Of a stretch of 64,000 bases of DNA, positions 1 to 9,651 are shown piece by piece; position 1 is the first letter of the stretch; every line of letters starts with the position of its first letter. Made by a program: the position numbers and the translations under genes. This stretch comes from Rudanella sp031411995. Its GTDB lineage: Bacteria; Bacteroidota; Bacteroidia; Cytophagales; Spirosomataceae. The stretch covers positions 62,001-126,000 of the forward strand of contig JANOCD010000047.1 of NCBI GenBank assembly GCA_031411995.1, in the 5' to 3' direction. Below the pieces are notes generated by a model. It saw only the letters and a list, made by a program, of their open reading frames with translations, made no database searches and was not told the DNA's origin.

Positions 1-9
1 TTGGTGGGT

Positions 10-1089
10 TTAACCCAACCGATTGATGCAGTTCAGGTCTTCAAAAGCCACTTTCAGTCGGGCAATCATACTTTCTTCGCCTTTACGAAGCCACACGCGG
101 GGATCGTAGTATTTCTTGTTTGGTGAATCGGCACCGTCGGGGTTGCCAAGCTGACTTTGCAGATAGCCTTCTTTCGCTTTGTAGTAGTTCAGCACACCTT
201 CCCAGGTTGACCACTGCATGTCGGTGTCGATGTTCATTTTGATGGCACCATATTGGATGGCCTCGCGGATTTCTTCACGGCTTGAACCTGACCCACCGTG
301 GAACACGAAATTCACGGGCAGCGGCCCCGTTCCAAACTTCTCGACAATGTAGTCCTGCGAGTTTTTCAGGATGATCGGCGACAGCTTCACGTTGCCCGGC
401 TTATACACGCCATGCACGTTTCCGAAAGCAGCCGCAATGGTAAAGTTTGGCGAAATCTTCTTCAGGTGCTCATACGCATAGGCCACTTCAGAAGGCTGCG
501 TGTAGAGTTTGGAGTCGTCCACGTCGGAATTGTCAACGCCATCTTCTTCGCCACCAGTCACACCGAGTTCAATTTCGAGGGTCATGCCCATTTTGGCCAT
601 CCGCTCAAAATATTTGCACGAAATTTCGATGTTCTCCTCAATCGGCTCCTCCGACAAGTCGAGCATGTGCGACGAATAGAGAGGCTTGCCAGTTTGGTCG
701 AAATGCTTCTCGGAAGCAGTCAGCAGGCCGTCGATCCAGGGCAGGAGTTTCTTGGCGCAATGGTCGGTATGGAGAATAACGGGGACACCATACATCTCGG
801 CAATGTTGTGAATATGCAACGCACCCGAAACCGAACCGGCAATGGCTGCCTTCTGACCCTCGTTGGAGAGCGACTTGCCCGCGTAGAAAATGCCGCCACC
901 GTTCGAGAACTGAATGATAACGGGGGAGTTCACAGCTTTAGCCGTTTCGAGAACCGCGTTGACCGAGTTAGTGCCAACTACATTCACGGCCGGAAGGGCA
1001 TAATCATTCTCATTGGCGTGACGGAAAATTTCGGAAACGCCTTCGCCAGTTACAACGCCTGGGGCAAAACGGACAGCTACATCGCTCAT
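10..1089 (-). CDS. fbaA: Class II fructose-bisphosphate aldolase
   Basis: Cytosolic zinc-dependent aldolase that interconverts fructose 1,6-bisphosphate with glyceraldehyde-3-phosphate and dihydroxyacetone phosphate in glycolysis and gluconeogenesis. The 359-residue length matches the E. coli FbaA (class IIA) type. Visible landmarks are the metal-site segment HTDHCAKK (about residues 107-114), the GNVHGVYKPGNVKL stretch with a second zinc histidine, and HGGSGSSREE, the phosphate-binding loop near residue 265. Start is the ATG giving MSDVAVRF. It stands alone; the next gene on the same strand begins 170 bp away. Family assignment is secure; regulation is not visible. Confidence 0.97.
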   Translation of the reverse strand: MSDVAVRFAPGVVTGEGVSEIFRHANENDYALPAVNVVGTNSVNAVLETAKAVNSPVIIQFSNGGGIFYAGKSLSNEGQKAAIAGSVSGALHIHNIAEMYGVPVILHTDHCAKKLLPWIDGLLTASEKHFDQTGKPLYSSHMLDLSEEPIEENIEISCKYFERMAKMGMTLEIELGVTGGEEDGVDNSDVDDSKLYTQPSEVAYAYEHLKKISPNFTIAAAFGNVHGVYKPGNVKLSPIILKNSQDYIVEKFGTGPLPVNFVFHGGSGSSREEIREAIQYGAIKMNIDTDMQWSTWEGVLNYYKAKEGYLQSQLGNPDGADSPNKKYYDPRVWLRKGEESMIARLKVAFEDLNCINRLG

Positions 1090-1261
1090 AAATACTGCTT
1101 TTTGGATAATGACAAGAAAAAGTTAAATCAGAGATAGTAAATGATAAAGTGCAGTTGAAAAACACTGCAAAGTACAATTTTTTTATGGATTGGCAGGATT
1201 AATGAAAGATGACGGGGAAAAGCCAGTGTTGGTCAACGTATCTGCACATCTCTCAATCGCC

Positions 1262-1630
1262 TTACTTTTCGGTGGGAACAACCGTTGACTTTCGCCGAAA
1301 AATATGAAACGTGCAGGTTTCCTTGGCAAACGTAGTCTCGTGGGTCCAGCCGTTTTTGAATAAAAAGTTGAAAATGTCCATTTCGCTACCGAAGATTTTG
1401 TCTCGTCCGTTTTCGTCCTGAATGCGGTGCAACCGTAATTCTAACCACCGAATGGTTTGGCCATAATCAATGACAGCATAAACCTGTCGCTGCATAAATA
1501 GCCGCTGATCTTCAATCAATTCAATGTATTCTACGTCAGGTAGTTGATTGATGTCTTTACCGTTGACGATGACCTGTGCTGAGGTCAGGCCTGAACACAA
1601 AAGAAGCAAGGGGATGATAAAGCGTTTCAT
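1262..1630 (-). CDS. Small secreted hypothetical protein
   Basis: A 122-residue protein with a clear signal peptide (MKRFIIPLLLLCSGLTSAQ, cleavage probably after SAQ), so exported to the periplasm or beyond. The mature part is mixed alpha/beta in composition and has one late cysteine; I recognise no catalytic motif or domain. It begins mid-way between the aldolase and the SusCD operon and is separated from the latter by a terminator, so it is probably transcribed alone. Coding potential is supported by the good signal peptide and the ATG start. Function unknown. Confidence 0.7.
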   Translation of the reverse strand: MKRFIIPLLLLCSGLTSAQVIVNGKDINQLPDVEYIELIEDQRLFMQRQVYAVIDYGQTIRWLELRLHRIQDENGRDKIFGSEMDIFNFLFKNGWTHETTFAKETCTFHIFRRKSTVVPTEK

Positions 1631-1754
1631 GGTTGATAGAAGTTGATAAATGAACTAACGAATCTGAATTCGCCGAATCTCTCAATTGCCTATGTTGTCG
1701 GCGATGGGTGCGTTGTTCGGGGTAGATTTTTGCCCAAAAGATAGCACATTTAAA

Positions 1755-1786
1755 TAAAAAGCCCGACTGCCAAAGCAAGCCGGGCC
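1755..1786 (-). terminator. Rho-independent terminator of the SusCD operon
   Basis: Read on the minus strand, GCCCG (1785-1781) pairs with CGGGC (1765-1761), the stem extends a few pairs with a G-U, and it is followed immediately by a T-run at 1760-1756. It lies about 20 bp past the stop of the lipoprotein gene, the last gene of the sigma/FecR/SusC/SusD unit. Confidence 0.7.
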
Positions 1787-1806
1787 TTCATATACACCCT
1801 GACTAT

Positions 1807-2478
1807 CTATTGCTTCGTAAATGTGGCCGTTATCAGTGCAATCTTCCCTCCCCAGGTAGCGTTCTGGTCGCGGTTGGCGGCTGTAATGGGTATTTGGGGT
1901 AAATTCCCGATGTTGCCCGTTGTCTGGAATCCCAACACCATCCTGTTGCCGGTGACCTCGCGAATGGTGAGCGGATAGTTGGGATAGTTCGTATAGGTGT
2001 AGGCAGGCCCATTTTGGGCGTTGGGCAACACCGTTCCGTGAAACACAAAATCATAATTCCAGCGGGTCAAAACGCCCCGCGTGTAAGTGGGTCGGCCAAT
2101 GCGGAGTAGGGCACTGCCCGCGTCGGCCCCGGTAGTCAGGAAGAAATTGCCCTGCTGGCGGAGGCCCCTGTTGCGGGTGTAAAACGTGTCGATTTTGGCC
2201 GTTGCCACCGTGCCGATGTAGAGCGTATCGGTGAAGGGCATAATCACATTAGCCCGTGTTGCCACCAGCAGCGGGGCCGTTGTCGGGGTGAGTGTGATGG
2301 TGGTGTCGCGCTGATTGGGGGTAAGACCAACCTGGTATTTGATCTGAAGCTGTGTGGGCAGCCAAACACCCCGGAGTGAGGTTTTCAGCACATCGTCGCC
2401 AGCCGTGAGTATTGGCAACGAATCATCGTCGCAGGCTGCAAACAGGCATAAAAGCAGGATAAACGAAACGTATTTCAT
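1807..2478 (-). CDS. SusD-adjacent surface lipoprotein of unknown family
   Basis: A 223-residue predicted lipoprotein: hydrophobic leader then a lipobox ending LFAAC at residues 12-16, followed by acidic residues (DDDS), the usual Bacteroidota signal for surface exposure. The rest is beta-rich, Thr-rich and lacks catalytic signatures. It starts 7 bp after the SusD stop, so it is the distal gene of the uptake operon. By position it is probably a glycan- or ligand-binding accessory protein (SusE/F-like role), but that is inferred from context only, as no sequence family was recognised. Confidence 0.85.
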   Translation of the reverse strand: MKYVSFILLLCLFAACDDDSLPILTAGDDVLKTSLRGVWLPTQLQIKYQVGLTPNQRDTTITLTPTTAPLLVATRANVIMPFTDTLYIGTVATAKIDTFYTRNRGLRQQGNFFLTTGADAGSALLRIGRPTYTRGVLTRWNYDFVFHGTVLPNAQNGPAYTYTNYPNYPLTIREVTGNRMVLGFQTTGNIGNLPQIPITAANRDQNATWGGKIALITATFTKQ

Positions 2479-2485
2479 AGTGTTT

Positions 2486-4129
2486 TTAGTCGTTTTGAAC
2501 AGCCAGTGGATTACGGTCTAAGTAGGTTTGGGGGATCAAAAACACGGTGAACCGGCTATTCCAGGGAACCGGCTGGCAACCCGCAACGGCACAATCGATG
2601 CTGTTGGGCGAGCTTGTCCTGTCGGCGGGGTCAATGGCCTCTTTCCGGCGTTTGAGATCGTGAACGCGCTGCCCTTCAGCGACTAATTCGCGCACCCGCT
2701 CGGTCTTTATTTCGTCAAGCAGCACCACCGATGCCACGTTCAGTGCGGGCAATCCCGCCCGTTGGCGCACAGCGTTCAGGTCGGTTGCTGCCGCTGTAAA
2801 GTCGTTTTTGCGGGCATACATTTCCGCCCGGAGCAACATAAACTCTGCCGACCGGAACACCACCACGTTCGAATTCACACCCTGCACCGGGCCGATGTTG
2901 GTGGTGCCAAGGCTGCCCCACTTGCGGGTGAACCACAGCCGGTTGGGGCTGTTCCAAAGCGTGGCCGCCGTTGCTGCTGAGGTCGTGTCGATCAGGGTTC
3001 GATACCTCAAATCGCGGGCGCGGTCGAAGTTGGCCAGGGTTTTAAACCGCTGACTCATACGGAGATTGGGGCCAGCAGTAAGCGTGTTTACGTTGGCCAA
3101 CTGAGCCGCCGTGTAGGGCGATTGCAGCACATAATGAACACGCAGGTTGGCCGCATTGGTCGTCTGCACGTTGCGCCCCACCACGTTGACAAATTCAAAA
3201 ATAACCTCATCGCGGGTAGCCGAGTTGGTGGTAGGCGTAATGGCCGTTCGTTGAAACAGTTGGGCCAGCATCTGATTGCCAGCCGCCAGCGGATACCGGG
3301 GAGTGCTGCCCGTGCCGAGAAGTCGATTGCAAACCGCCAGGCAGCTATCCACGTTGTCCTGTTGAGCATAAACGCGGGCCATTAGCGCAAGGGCGGCATA
3401 TTTGTTGGCACGGGGTTGATAGTCAGGCAGATGCCGGGCTGGGTCATAATTTTCGGGGAGCAGTTGCTCGGCTCTTCGGAGGTCGGTCAACACCGAATCA
3501 TAAGCGGCCCGCACGCTCAGACGGGAGTAGGCCAGATCGCCAAATTCCGATAACGACCGAAACGACGCAATGGGGCCGGGGTGGCTGTTGTCGGGCGTGT
3601 GGCCCCATGGATAGGCCAGCAACCGGGTTTGCTCAAACACGCAAAGGGCGCGCACAAAACGGGCCTCGCCCTCCAGCCGACCGCGTTGTTGGGCAATGTC
3701 GCGCCGGGGGTCAGTTTGGCCGGGCGTTTGCACCTGGTTGGCCCGCAAAATCTCCAGCACATTGTTGGCGTTGGTTAACCCAAATGTACTCCATTGCAGG
3801 AATTCGGCCTGAAAACCGTAGTCCTCTTCGCGGTGGGTCCAGGTATACACCCGCGACGATCGGCCTGGGCTGTTGCGATAGTTGGCGTTGTTGATGGCCA
3901 CCAGATCGGCAAAGGTTTCGCCAATGATGGGCGCGTTTCCGCCGAAGGCAATATTGCGGGCAATGCCAGAGTAGGCACCCGTCATCAGAATTTCCAACTC
4001 CTGAACCGTGCTGACGTTTTCGGCCTGAATCAGCGATTTGGAGGCCACTTCGTCGAGGTAATCTTCGCAGCCACTCAGGCTCAGTGTAAGGCCCACGGCC
4101 AGCCAGGGTAGTATGTGTTTCGTTTTCAT
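2486..4129 (-). CDS. RagB/SusD family nutrient uptake lipoprotein
   Basis: Outer-membrane lipoprotein (547 residues) that caps the SusC-type channel and captures its substrate. Lipobox LSLSGC at residues 16-21, followed by EDYLDE, the typical SusD N-terminus. The SusD core is visible: the TPR-like helical N-terminal half with 'EILMTGAYSG' and 'GEARFVRALCVFEQTRLLAYPWG', and the C-terminal RagB domain with 'SSEFMLLRAEMYARKNDF'-type helices and 'ERVRELVAEGQRVHDLKR'. It follows the SusC gene by 24 bp and precedes the small lipoprotein by 7 bp. Substrate cannot be read from the sequence. Confidence 0.96.
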   Translation of the reverse strand: MKTKHILPWLAVGLTLSLSGCEDYLDEVASKSLIQAENVSTVQELEILMTGAYSGIARNIAFGGNAPIIGETFADLVAINNANYRNSPGRSSRVYTWTHREEDYGFQAEFLQWSTFGLTNANNVLEILRANQVQTPGQTDPRRDIAQQRGRLEGEARFVRALCVFEQTRLLAYPWGHTPDNSHPGPIASFRSLSEFGDLAYSRLSVRAAYDSVLTDLRRAEQLLPENYDPARHLPDYQPRANKYAALALMARVYAQQDNVDSCLAVCNRLLGTGSTPRYPLAAGNQMLAQLFQRTAITPTTNSATRDEVIFEFVNVVGRNVQTTNAANLRVHYVLQSPYTAAQLANVNTLTAGPNLRMSQRFKTLANFDRARDLRYRTLIDTTSAATAATLWNSPNRLWFTRKWGSLGTTNIGPVQGVNSNVVVFRSAEFMLLRAEMYARKNDFTAAATDLNAVRQRAGLPALNVASVVLLDEIKTERVRELVAEGQRVHDLKRRKEAIDPADRTSSPNSIDCAVAGCQPVPWNSRFTVFLIPQTYLDRNPLAVQND

Positions 4130-4153
4130 TGCGTGCGGGGTTGATAGGGTGGG

Positions 4154-7100
4154 TTAAAAGCCAAAGTTGATACCAATCAGCAGCGTGCGTACCTGCGGTA
4201 AGTCGTTGTTGGTGAGACCTGGCGACAGGTTTGCCGGTCCGCCATCTGCCCCGCCGTTGCGGAACACCTCCGGGTCCCAGCCGGGAAACTTGGTGAACGT
4301 CAGCAGGTTCTGCCCCGACGCATAGACCCGCAGGGACCGGAGCCGTAGCTTCCGAACAGCTTCGGTTGGTAGGTTATACCCAATCTGTACATTCTTGAGC
4401 CGGGCAAACGAGCCGTTATGCAAAAACCGCGTTGACTCGAAACTCCGGGCGTTCGATGTCCAGACCAGCCGGTTCAGGGCGGCATTGTCGTTTTGCTGGA
4501 TGGCGTTCTGCACATCGCCAACGCCCGGAATGTTCCGGCGAAGCACCTGCCCCGTTGCCGGGTAACTTTGTGCGCGCTCGCCCTGATCATAAATCCAGTT
4601 ACCCGTCTGGAAATAGACCAGCGCACTCAGGTCGATTCGGCCAAACTGAAACGTGTTGTTGATACCCCCAAAAAACACCGGATACGGGGTGCGATTCTCG
4701 ATAATGAAGGCGTTGTTGCCCGCCTGATTGTTCACTGTGCCGTCCCAGAGGTTACCCGTTCGCACGGTTTGACCCGTGTTGGCATACACCGAACGGTCGC
4801 GTTCGTAGAACAGCTCGTTGCCCGTTTGCGGGTCGAAACCGGCAAACTGCGGCATGAGGTAATTGCCCAGTGGATAACCCGGCGTGGCTACGTTGGTACC
4901 ATTGATAAACTGGAACGGATAGTTCAGGAACGGCGCGTCGTAGGTACTGAGCACCGTGTTGCGGTTCCGCGAGAAATTGAGGTTGGTTTCCCACTTCAGG
5001 TTTTTGCTGACAATGTTCTTGGTTGTCAGGCTGAATTCGATTCCCCGGTTGCGCACGGAGCCGAGGTTAACCGTGATAATATTGTTGATGGTGCCAGCCA
5101 GTGGCCCCAGTGAATAATCGAGCAGCAGGCCGTCGGATACTTTGTCGTAGAAATCGAAGGTGCCATTGATCCGATTGCCGAGCAGCCCAATGTCAAGCCC
5201 CGCATCGAATTGCCGTGTCGATTCCCAACTCAGAGCGCGGTTGCCGAGGCTCGTAAACTGCCCCCCCTGAATGCCCCCGTAAATAGCTGCGTTGTAGCCT
5301 ACAAACGTGAAGACCTTTTGCCATGAATAATTGCCGATTTCGGCGTTGCCCGTGAGTCCATAGCTGGCCCGGAGTTTCAGGAAACTAACCACTGGGATCT
5401 TGCTCATGAACTGCTCATCGCTCACCACCCAACCCACTGATGCACTCGGAAACGTGGCCCAGCGGTTGCCCGGTCCAAACCGGCTCGACCCGTCCGTCCG
5501 AACGCTTAGTTCAGCCAGGTACTTGTCGCGAAAAGCATAGTTGATCCGCCCGAAAAACGACACAAACCGGAAAGCAAGCTGATTATCGAACACCACCGTA
5601 CGGGCGGTGTCGGTGCCGCCTTTGGCTCCTTCCGGCACGTTTTCGGTGATGTATGTAGCGTTGTCGCCGAGGGTACTTTGCACACTGTTGCCCGCCAAAA
5701 CGGTGAGTCGGTGGTTCTTGTTGAGGACGCGGTCGTAGGTAACGATGTTGTTCAGGTTGATGTTTTGGTTGGTCACGTCGCGGTTTTCGGCCCGCCCGTT
5801 GCCATTTCTTTCCTGACCCGAAATACCAGCCGGATACAACCGCTGGTTTTGCAGAACATCGCTTGCCGTTTGCTGATAATCGTACCCGACTTCCGAGCGG
5901 ATGGTTAGCCCCGTCACGGGTTTTAGTTGCAGATATGCCGTGTTGGTGCTGCGGAACGTGCTGGTTACATTCGAGTAATTGTTCCGGTAAAAAACCGGGT
6001 TGGTGCCAATGCTGAACGTGTTGTTGGTGCCATTGGCAATGCCGTTGAAAAATGTTCCGTCGGCCAATTGAATGGGGTAGGCTGGGAGGGCCGAACCGAG
6101 CGCGTACTGGAAGGAGTTACCCAACGGAACGGTTTCGACTTTCACCCGGTTGGCCGACAGGTTAAACCCGGCCTGAAGCCACTGAACCGGCTTGAAATCC
6201 AGATTCACACGACCGCTAACCCGCTCCAGCGATTGCCCCACCACAATACCATCTTCGCGCCGATAGGCACCACTGGCATAGGCCGATATGGTTTTGCTGC
6301 CCCCGCTCACGCCCAGCGAAGCCTGCCGGAATCGACCCTGCCGAAGCACCTCGTCGAGCCAGTTGGTGCGCGAACCATAGAGTGTGGTCGAGTCGACCAG
6401 GCGGTTATCGAGGGCGGGGGCAAGTGTGCCTTTCAGAATGCCCGTTGGCAGTAAATTGCTCAGATTTGGCACTACGGGTGTAAGCCCCGTGCGGCCCGTG
6501 TTTTGGGCTGCTCGTTTATAGATATTGAGCAAATCGGCCCCGTTATCCACAAAATCGACCCGGTTGGTGGGCGAATTGACCCCTTCCTCATACCGGACAT
6601 CGAATTTGGGTTTGCCTTTCACGCCTTTTTTGGTAGTGATCAGAATGACTCCGTTGGCCGCCCGCGAGCCATATAACACCGAAGCCGAGGCATCTTTTAG
6701 CACTTCCATGCTGGCAATATCGTCGGGGTTGATCTCGGCCAATGGGTTCATGGCCACGCCACCCGCCCCAAACGCCGACGACAAAATTGGCACCCCGTCG
6801 ATCACGAGCAGCGGCTGCGAGTTGGAGTTGATCGAAGCCACGCCCCGCACGTTGATCCGAACGGCCCCGCCCGGTGTGCCACCCGCCTGCGTAATCTGCA
6901 CCCCGGAGGCCCGGCCCTGCAAGGCCACATCGGGGCTGGCAGCGGTATTGAATTGAAGATCAGTCGCTTTAATGCCCGCAATGGAGCCGGTTACGTCGCG
7001 GGTACGTTGCTCGCCGAAGGCCACCACCTGCACCTCGTTCAGCGACCGTTCGTCGGGTTTCAACACCACATCGAGTTTGCTTTGCGACCCCACCGCGATT

Positions 7101-7684
7101 TCCTGCCGTTCGTAGCCCACAAACGAAAAAACAAGCACCACGTTGTCTCCCGGTCCGTCGCTACGGTCGGGAATCGTCAGGCTGTATTTACCTTCCCGAT
7201 CCGTTACGGTGCCTTTTGACGTTCCTTTCAGGCTGACGTTGGCACCGGGAATTCCATCGGGGCTATCAGTGGCCGTCACGCGACCGCTCACGGTGCGTTC
7301 CACGACGGCCACCGCCGGGGCGTTTGGGTCTGTTTCGCGGAGTATAATTTGTTTGCCGACTACCTCATACGTCATTCCCAGCGGCCCAAACAGGTCGGTT
7401 AGCACCCGGTTCAACGGCTGATTATTGGCCGAAACCGTCTGCCGGACGTTCCGCAATCGGTCGGTACTGTACAGAAAAGTGAAGCCCGTTTGCCGCTCAA
7501 TGGCCTTCAACACCTGGTCGAGGGACCGGTTATTGGCGGTCAGGCTGATGTATGTTTCGCGGGTAGGAGGGGTGTCCGAGCGGGCCACCGCATGTTGAGC
7601 CAGCATCGACGGATTGGGGTGTTGTGCTTGCCCGGTCAGGCTACCCCACAGGAGCGCGTAACCCAGAAGTATAAAACGAATCAT
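4154..7684 (-). CDS. SusC/RagA TonB-linked outer membrane receptor with STN domain
   Basis: A 1176-residue TonB-dependent channel. Order of parts: signal peptide; STN (secretin/TonB short N-terminal) domain at about residues 45-115 (SLDQVLKAIERQTGFTFLY...); carboxypeptidase-regulatory-like beta domain at about 130-215; plug with the SusC signature (ITTKKGVKGKPKF near 355); then a 22-strand barrel ending in the aromatic GINFGF. The STN domain normally contacts a FecR-type anti-sigma protein, and a FecR gene lies 60 bp upstream. The operon therefore looks self-regulated: ligand at SusC, signal through FecR, release of the sigma factor. Substrate unknown; no glycan hydrolase is in the same operon. 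Confidence 0.96.
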   Translation of the reverse strand: MIRFILLGYALLWGSLTGQAQHPNPSMLAQHAVARSDTPPTRETYISLTANNRSLDQVLKAIERQTGFTFLYSTDRLRNVRQTVSANNQPLNRVLTDLFGPLGMTYEVVGKQIILRETDPNAPAVAVVERTVSGRVTATDSPDGIPGANVSLKGTSKGTVTDREGKYSLTIPDRSDGPGDNVVLVFSFVGYERQEIAVGSQSKLDVVLKPDERSLNEVQVVAFGEQRTRDVTGSIAGIKATDLQFNTAASPDVALQGRASGVQITQAGGTPGGAVRINVRGVASINSNSQPLLVIDGVPILSSAFGAGGVAMNPLAEINPDDIASMEVLKDASASVLYGSRAANGVILITTKKGVKGKPKFDVRYEEGVNSPTNRVDFVDNGADLLNIYKRAAQNTGRTGLTPVVPNLSNLLPTGILKGTLAPALDNRLVDSTTLYGSRTNWLDEVLRQGRFRQASLGVSGGSKTISAYASGAYRREDGIVVGQSLERVSGRVNLDFKPVQWLQAGFNLSANRVKVETVPLGNSFQYALGSALPAYPIQLADGTFFNGIANGTNNTFSIGTNPVFYRNNYSNVTSTFRSTNTAYLQLKPVTGLTIRSEVGYDYQQTASDVLQNQRLYPAGISGQERNGNGRAENRDVTNQNINLNNIVTYDRVLNKNHRLTVLAGNSVQSTLGDNATYITENVPEGAKGGTDTARTVVFDNQLAFRFVSFFGRINYAFRDKYLAELSVRTDGSSRFGPGNRWATFPSASVGWVVSDEQFMSKIPVVSFLKLRASYGLTGNAEIGNYSWQKVFTFVGYNAAIYGGIQGGQFTSLGNRALSWESTRQFDAGLDIGLLGNRINGTFDFYDKVSDGLLLDYSLGPLAGTINNIITVNLGSVRNRGIEFSLTTKNIVSKNLKWETNLNFSRNRNTVLSTYDAPFLNYPFQFINGTNVATPGYPLGNYLMPQFAGFDPQTGNELFYERDRSVYANTGQTVRTGNLWDGTVNNQAGNNAFIIENRTPYPVFFGGINNTFQFGRIDLSALVYFQTGNWIYDQGERAQSYPATGQVLRRNIPGVGDVQNAIQQNDNAALNRLVWTSNARSFESTRFLHNGSFARLKNVQIGYNLPTEAVRKLRLRSLRVYASGQNLLTFTKFPGWDPEVFRNGGADGGPANLSPGLTNNDLPQVRTLLIGINFGF

Positions 7685-7744
7685 AAACGGTCTGTTGATT
7701 GTGGAGGGGTAGTATATAGTTGATAGTCAATGGTTTGTTGGTGT

Positions 7745-8848
7745 TTACTGACAGCCCTGCCCCCGAATGGTCAGGCTGGCATTGGTCAGTGTATAGTGAA
7801 ACCGGCCCGTGCGCGTCATCAAATCCATGACTTCGCGGAGCGATTGCCCCTCGAATGTTGCTGTCAGCGGGCAGTTGGCCAGTTCGGGGCGGTCGAGCAG
7901 TACTGTGACTCCATACCAGCGTTCGAGTGTTCGGGCCACCTCGGTCATCGGCGTTTGGTCGAACACCAGGCGGTTGTCTTTCCAGGCGGTTTCTTTCTGT
8001 GCCACCACCACTTCCTGAATAACAGCCCGCGTGTCAAGCTGTTGAACAACGTGGTGATTAGGCAGAATAAACACCGTATCGGCTGGTGCTTTGGTAGCAT
8101 TGGCAGTTTGGGCAGGCCGGTTTGGCACAAACGCCACCCGACCCGTTACCACCGTTGTTTTCACGGTTTCGTCGCCGGGGTAGGCCCGCACGTTGAACGA
8201 AGTCCCCAACACGCGAATACTGGCCGTTTCGAGCCGAATCACAAAGGGTTGTTTGGGGTTGTGCGTCACGTCGAAAAAAGCCTCGCCCACCAATCGAACC
8301 TCGCGCAGCGGCCCGTCAAATTTTTTGGGATACTCCAGTTTACTGTCGGCGTTGAGCCACACCCGACTCCCATCGGACAGGGTAATCAGCGATCGTTTGC
8401 CCACTGGGTTTTGGGCCACCTGCGCCACAGGTTTGGTGGGGTCAATGGTTCGATAAAGTGCGTAACTGCCTATCAGCAAGCCCGCAATGGCCGCAGCTAC
8501 CCGCCATTGCCCTGCCGTTCGTTGCCACCACGCTGGTGCTGTGTGCAAGGGTTGCACGAGCGTTTCGGGTTCGTTGGCCAAATGGGGAGCGATGCGACGG
8601 TCCCAAACCGATGCCGGATCAGAGTCGGGCAAATCGGTTTGGGCGTGCGTCCAGTGTTGTTGGATAGAGCGGAAAGCCTGACGGTTGGCTTCGCTTTCGG
8701 CCAGCCATTCGTCAACAGCGCGCCGTTCGTTGTCGGTAGCTTCGTTGGCGAGGTAACGGGCGATGCGTTGCCAGTGTTCGTCGTTCCAGTTGGCGGTGTT
8801 GGACATGCGTGTACAGGAAAGGTGTCTGCCCATAGAGACAGCACCCAC
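7745..8848 (-). CDS. FecR-family anti-sigma factor
   Basis: Inner-membrane anti-sigma regulator (367 residues). Cytoplasmic N-terminal part (FecR_N-like, about 15-70), one membrane helix near residues 105-125 (RVAAAIAGLLIGSYALY), periplasmic FecR domain (LSDGSRVWLNADSKLEYP, GEAFFDVTHN, IRVLGTSFNVRAY) at about 145-240, and a C-terminal DUF4974-type segment resembling STN (PMTEVARTLERWYGVTVLLD). It lies 20 bp downstream of the sigma gene and upstream of the STN-bearing SusC, the standard cell-surface signalling order. Confidence 0.95.
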   Translation of the reverse strand: MGAVSMGRHLSCTRMSNTANWNDEHWQRIARYLANEATDNERRAVDEWLAESEANRQAFRSIQQHWTHAQTDLPDSDPASVWDRRIAPHLANEPETLVQPLHTAPAWWQRTAGQWRVAAAIAGLLIGSYALYRTIDPTKPVAQVAQNPVGKRSLITLSDGSRVWLNADSKLEYPKKFDGPLREVRLVGEAFFDVTHNPKQPFVIRLETASIRVLGTSFNVRAYPGDETVKTTVVTGRVAFVPNRPAQTANATKAPADTVFILPNHHVVQQLDTRAVIQEVVVAQKETAWKDNRLVFDQTPMTEVARTLERWYGVTVLLDRPELANCPLTATFEGQSLREVMDLMTRTGRFHYTLTNASLTIRGQGCQ

Positions 8849-8868
8849 CCCACCCCACCCCTAAACTA

Positions 8869-9477
8869 TTAGTAGAAAAAATACGAAAAAACAAAGGCAA
8901 ACAGCAAAATTGGGTTGCTTTCACCCAGTGTCTGCACCAGTTGCCCCAGGCGTTTCAGGGCTATACCCATCTGAATTTCAACGGTTTTCGGGGCAATGCC
9001 GAGCGCGTCGGCCACGTCGCGATAGGATTGCTGCTGCTCGCGGACCATCTGAAAAATAAGCTGACAACGGGGTGGGAGTGAGGCAATGGCTTGGTTGAGA
9101 GCCTGTTGCATTTCGACCCAAACCAAATCCTGATCGGGCCTGTCAGTGGTTTCGGTGTTTATAGTAAGCTCATTATCGTCCAGCGACAGGGCTTCGGGCT
9201 GGTGCTTGCGGAGGTGGTTGAGGCAGTGATTTTTAACGGCGGCAAGCAGGTAGGACCGGGGATGCAGCACCGTTCCCAGCGTGCCGCGCCGATCCCAGAT
9301 CTTCATGAAAACGTCGGAGGCCAGTTCTTCGGCTGTTTCTTTGTCCTGAACGTAGAAGAATGCCAGCCGGAATGCATCGCGGTAATAATGGTCAAAAAAC
9401 TCCCTGAACGCCCGTTTGTCGTCATACAAGGCCATTTGGTCAAGCCAGTAGCGAATGGTTTCGGGGGCAACGTTCAT
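8869..9477 (-). CDS. ECF RNA polymerase sigma-70 factor
   Basis: A 202-residue extracytoplasmic-function sigma factor. Region 2 is seen at about residues 25-90 (FDHYYRDAFRLAFFYV, ELASDVFMKIWDRR, PRSYLLAAVKNHCLNHLRKH) and region 4 at about 130-190 with the helix-turn-helix SYRDVADALGIAPKTVEIQM. The C-terminal tail after region 4 is hydrophobic (LLFAFVFSYFFY), as often seen in Bacteroidota SusCD-linked sigma factors. First gene of the minus-strand FecR/SusC/SusD unit, whose promoter it presumably recognises. Confidence 0.95.
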   Translation of the reverse strand: MNVAPETIRYWLDQMALYDDKRAFREFFDHYYRDAFRLAFFYVQDKETAEELASDVFMKIWDRRGTLGTVLHPRSYLLAAVKNHCLNHLRKHQPEALSLDDNELTINTETTDRPDQDLVWVEMQQALNQAIASLPPRCQLIFQMVREQQQSYRDVADALGIAPKTVEIQMGIALKRLGQLVQTLGESNPILLFAFVFSYFFY

Positions 9478-9651
9478 TAATGAAAAAAGATCAGATTGGT
9501 TTGACTATCCAAAGAAAAAGTAGGAACGCATCAATAGCAATAACTGCCTTTGGGCTTGTTTTGTGTTGGGACGACGTAAATTGAGTTCCAAATTGGTTAG
9601 ATTGCCCCAACCTGCTTCTTCTGTCCAAAAAATCCTTTACCAAACTATCCC

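Noticed and set aside
298..1137. Long plus-strand open frame opposite the aldolase gene
   Set aside because: It is the antisense shadow of fbaA; the aldolase protein is unmistakable and the shadow has no domain.
7730..8872. 380-codon plus-strand open frame opposite the FecR gene
   Set aside because: His/Gly/Arg-rich shadow product with no family features; FecR on the minus strand explains the region.
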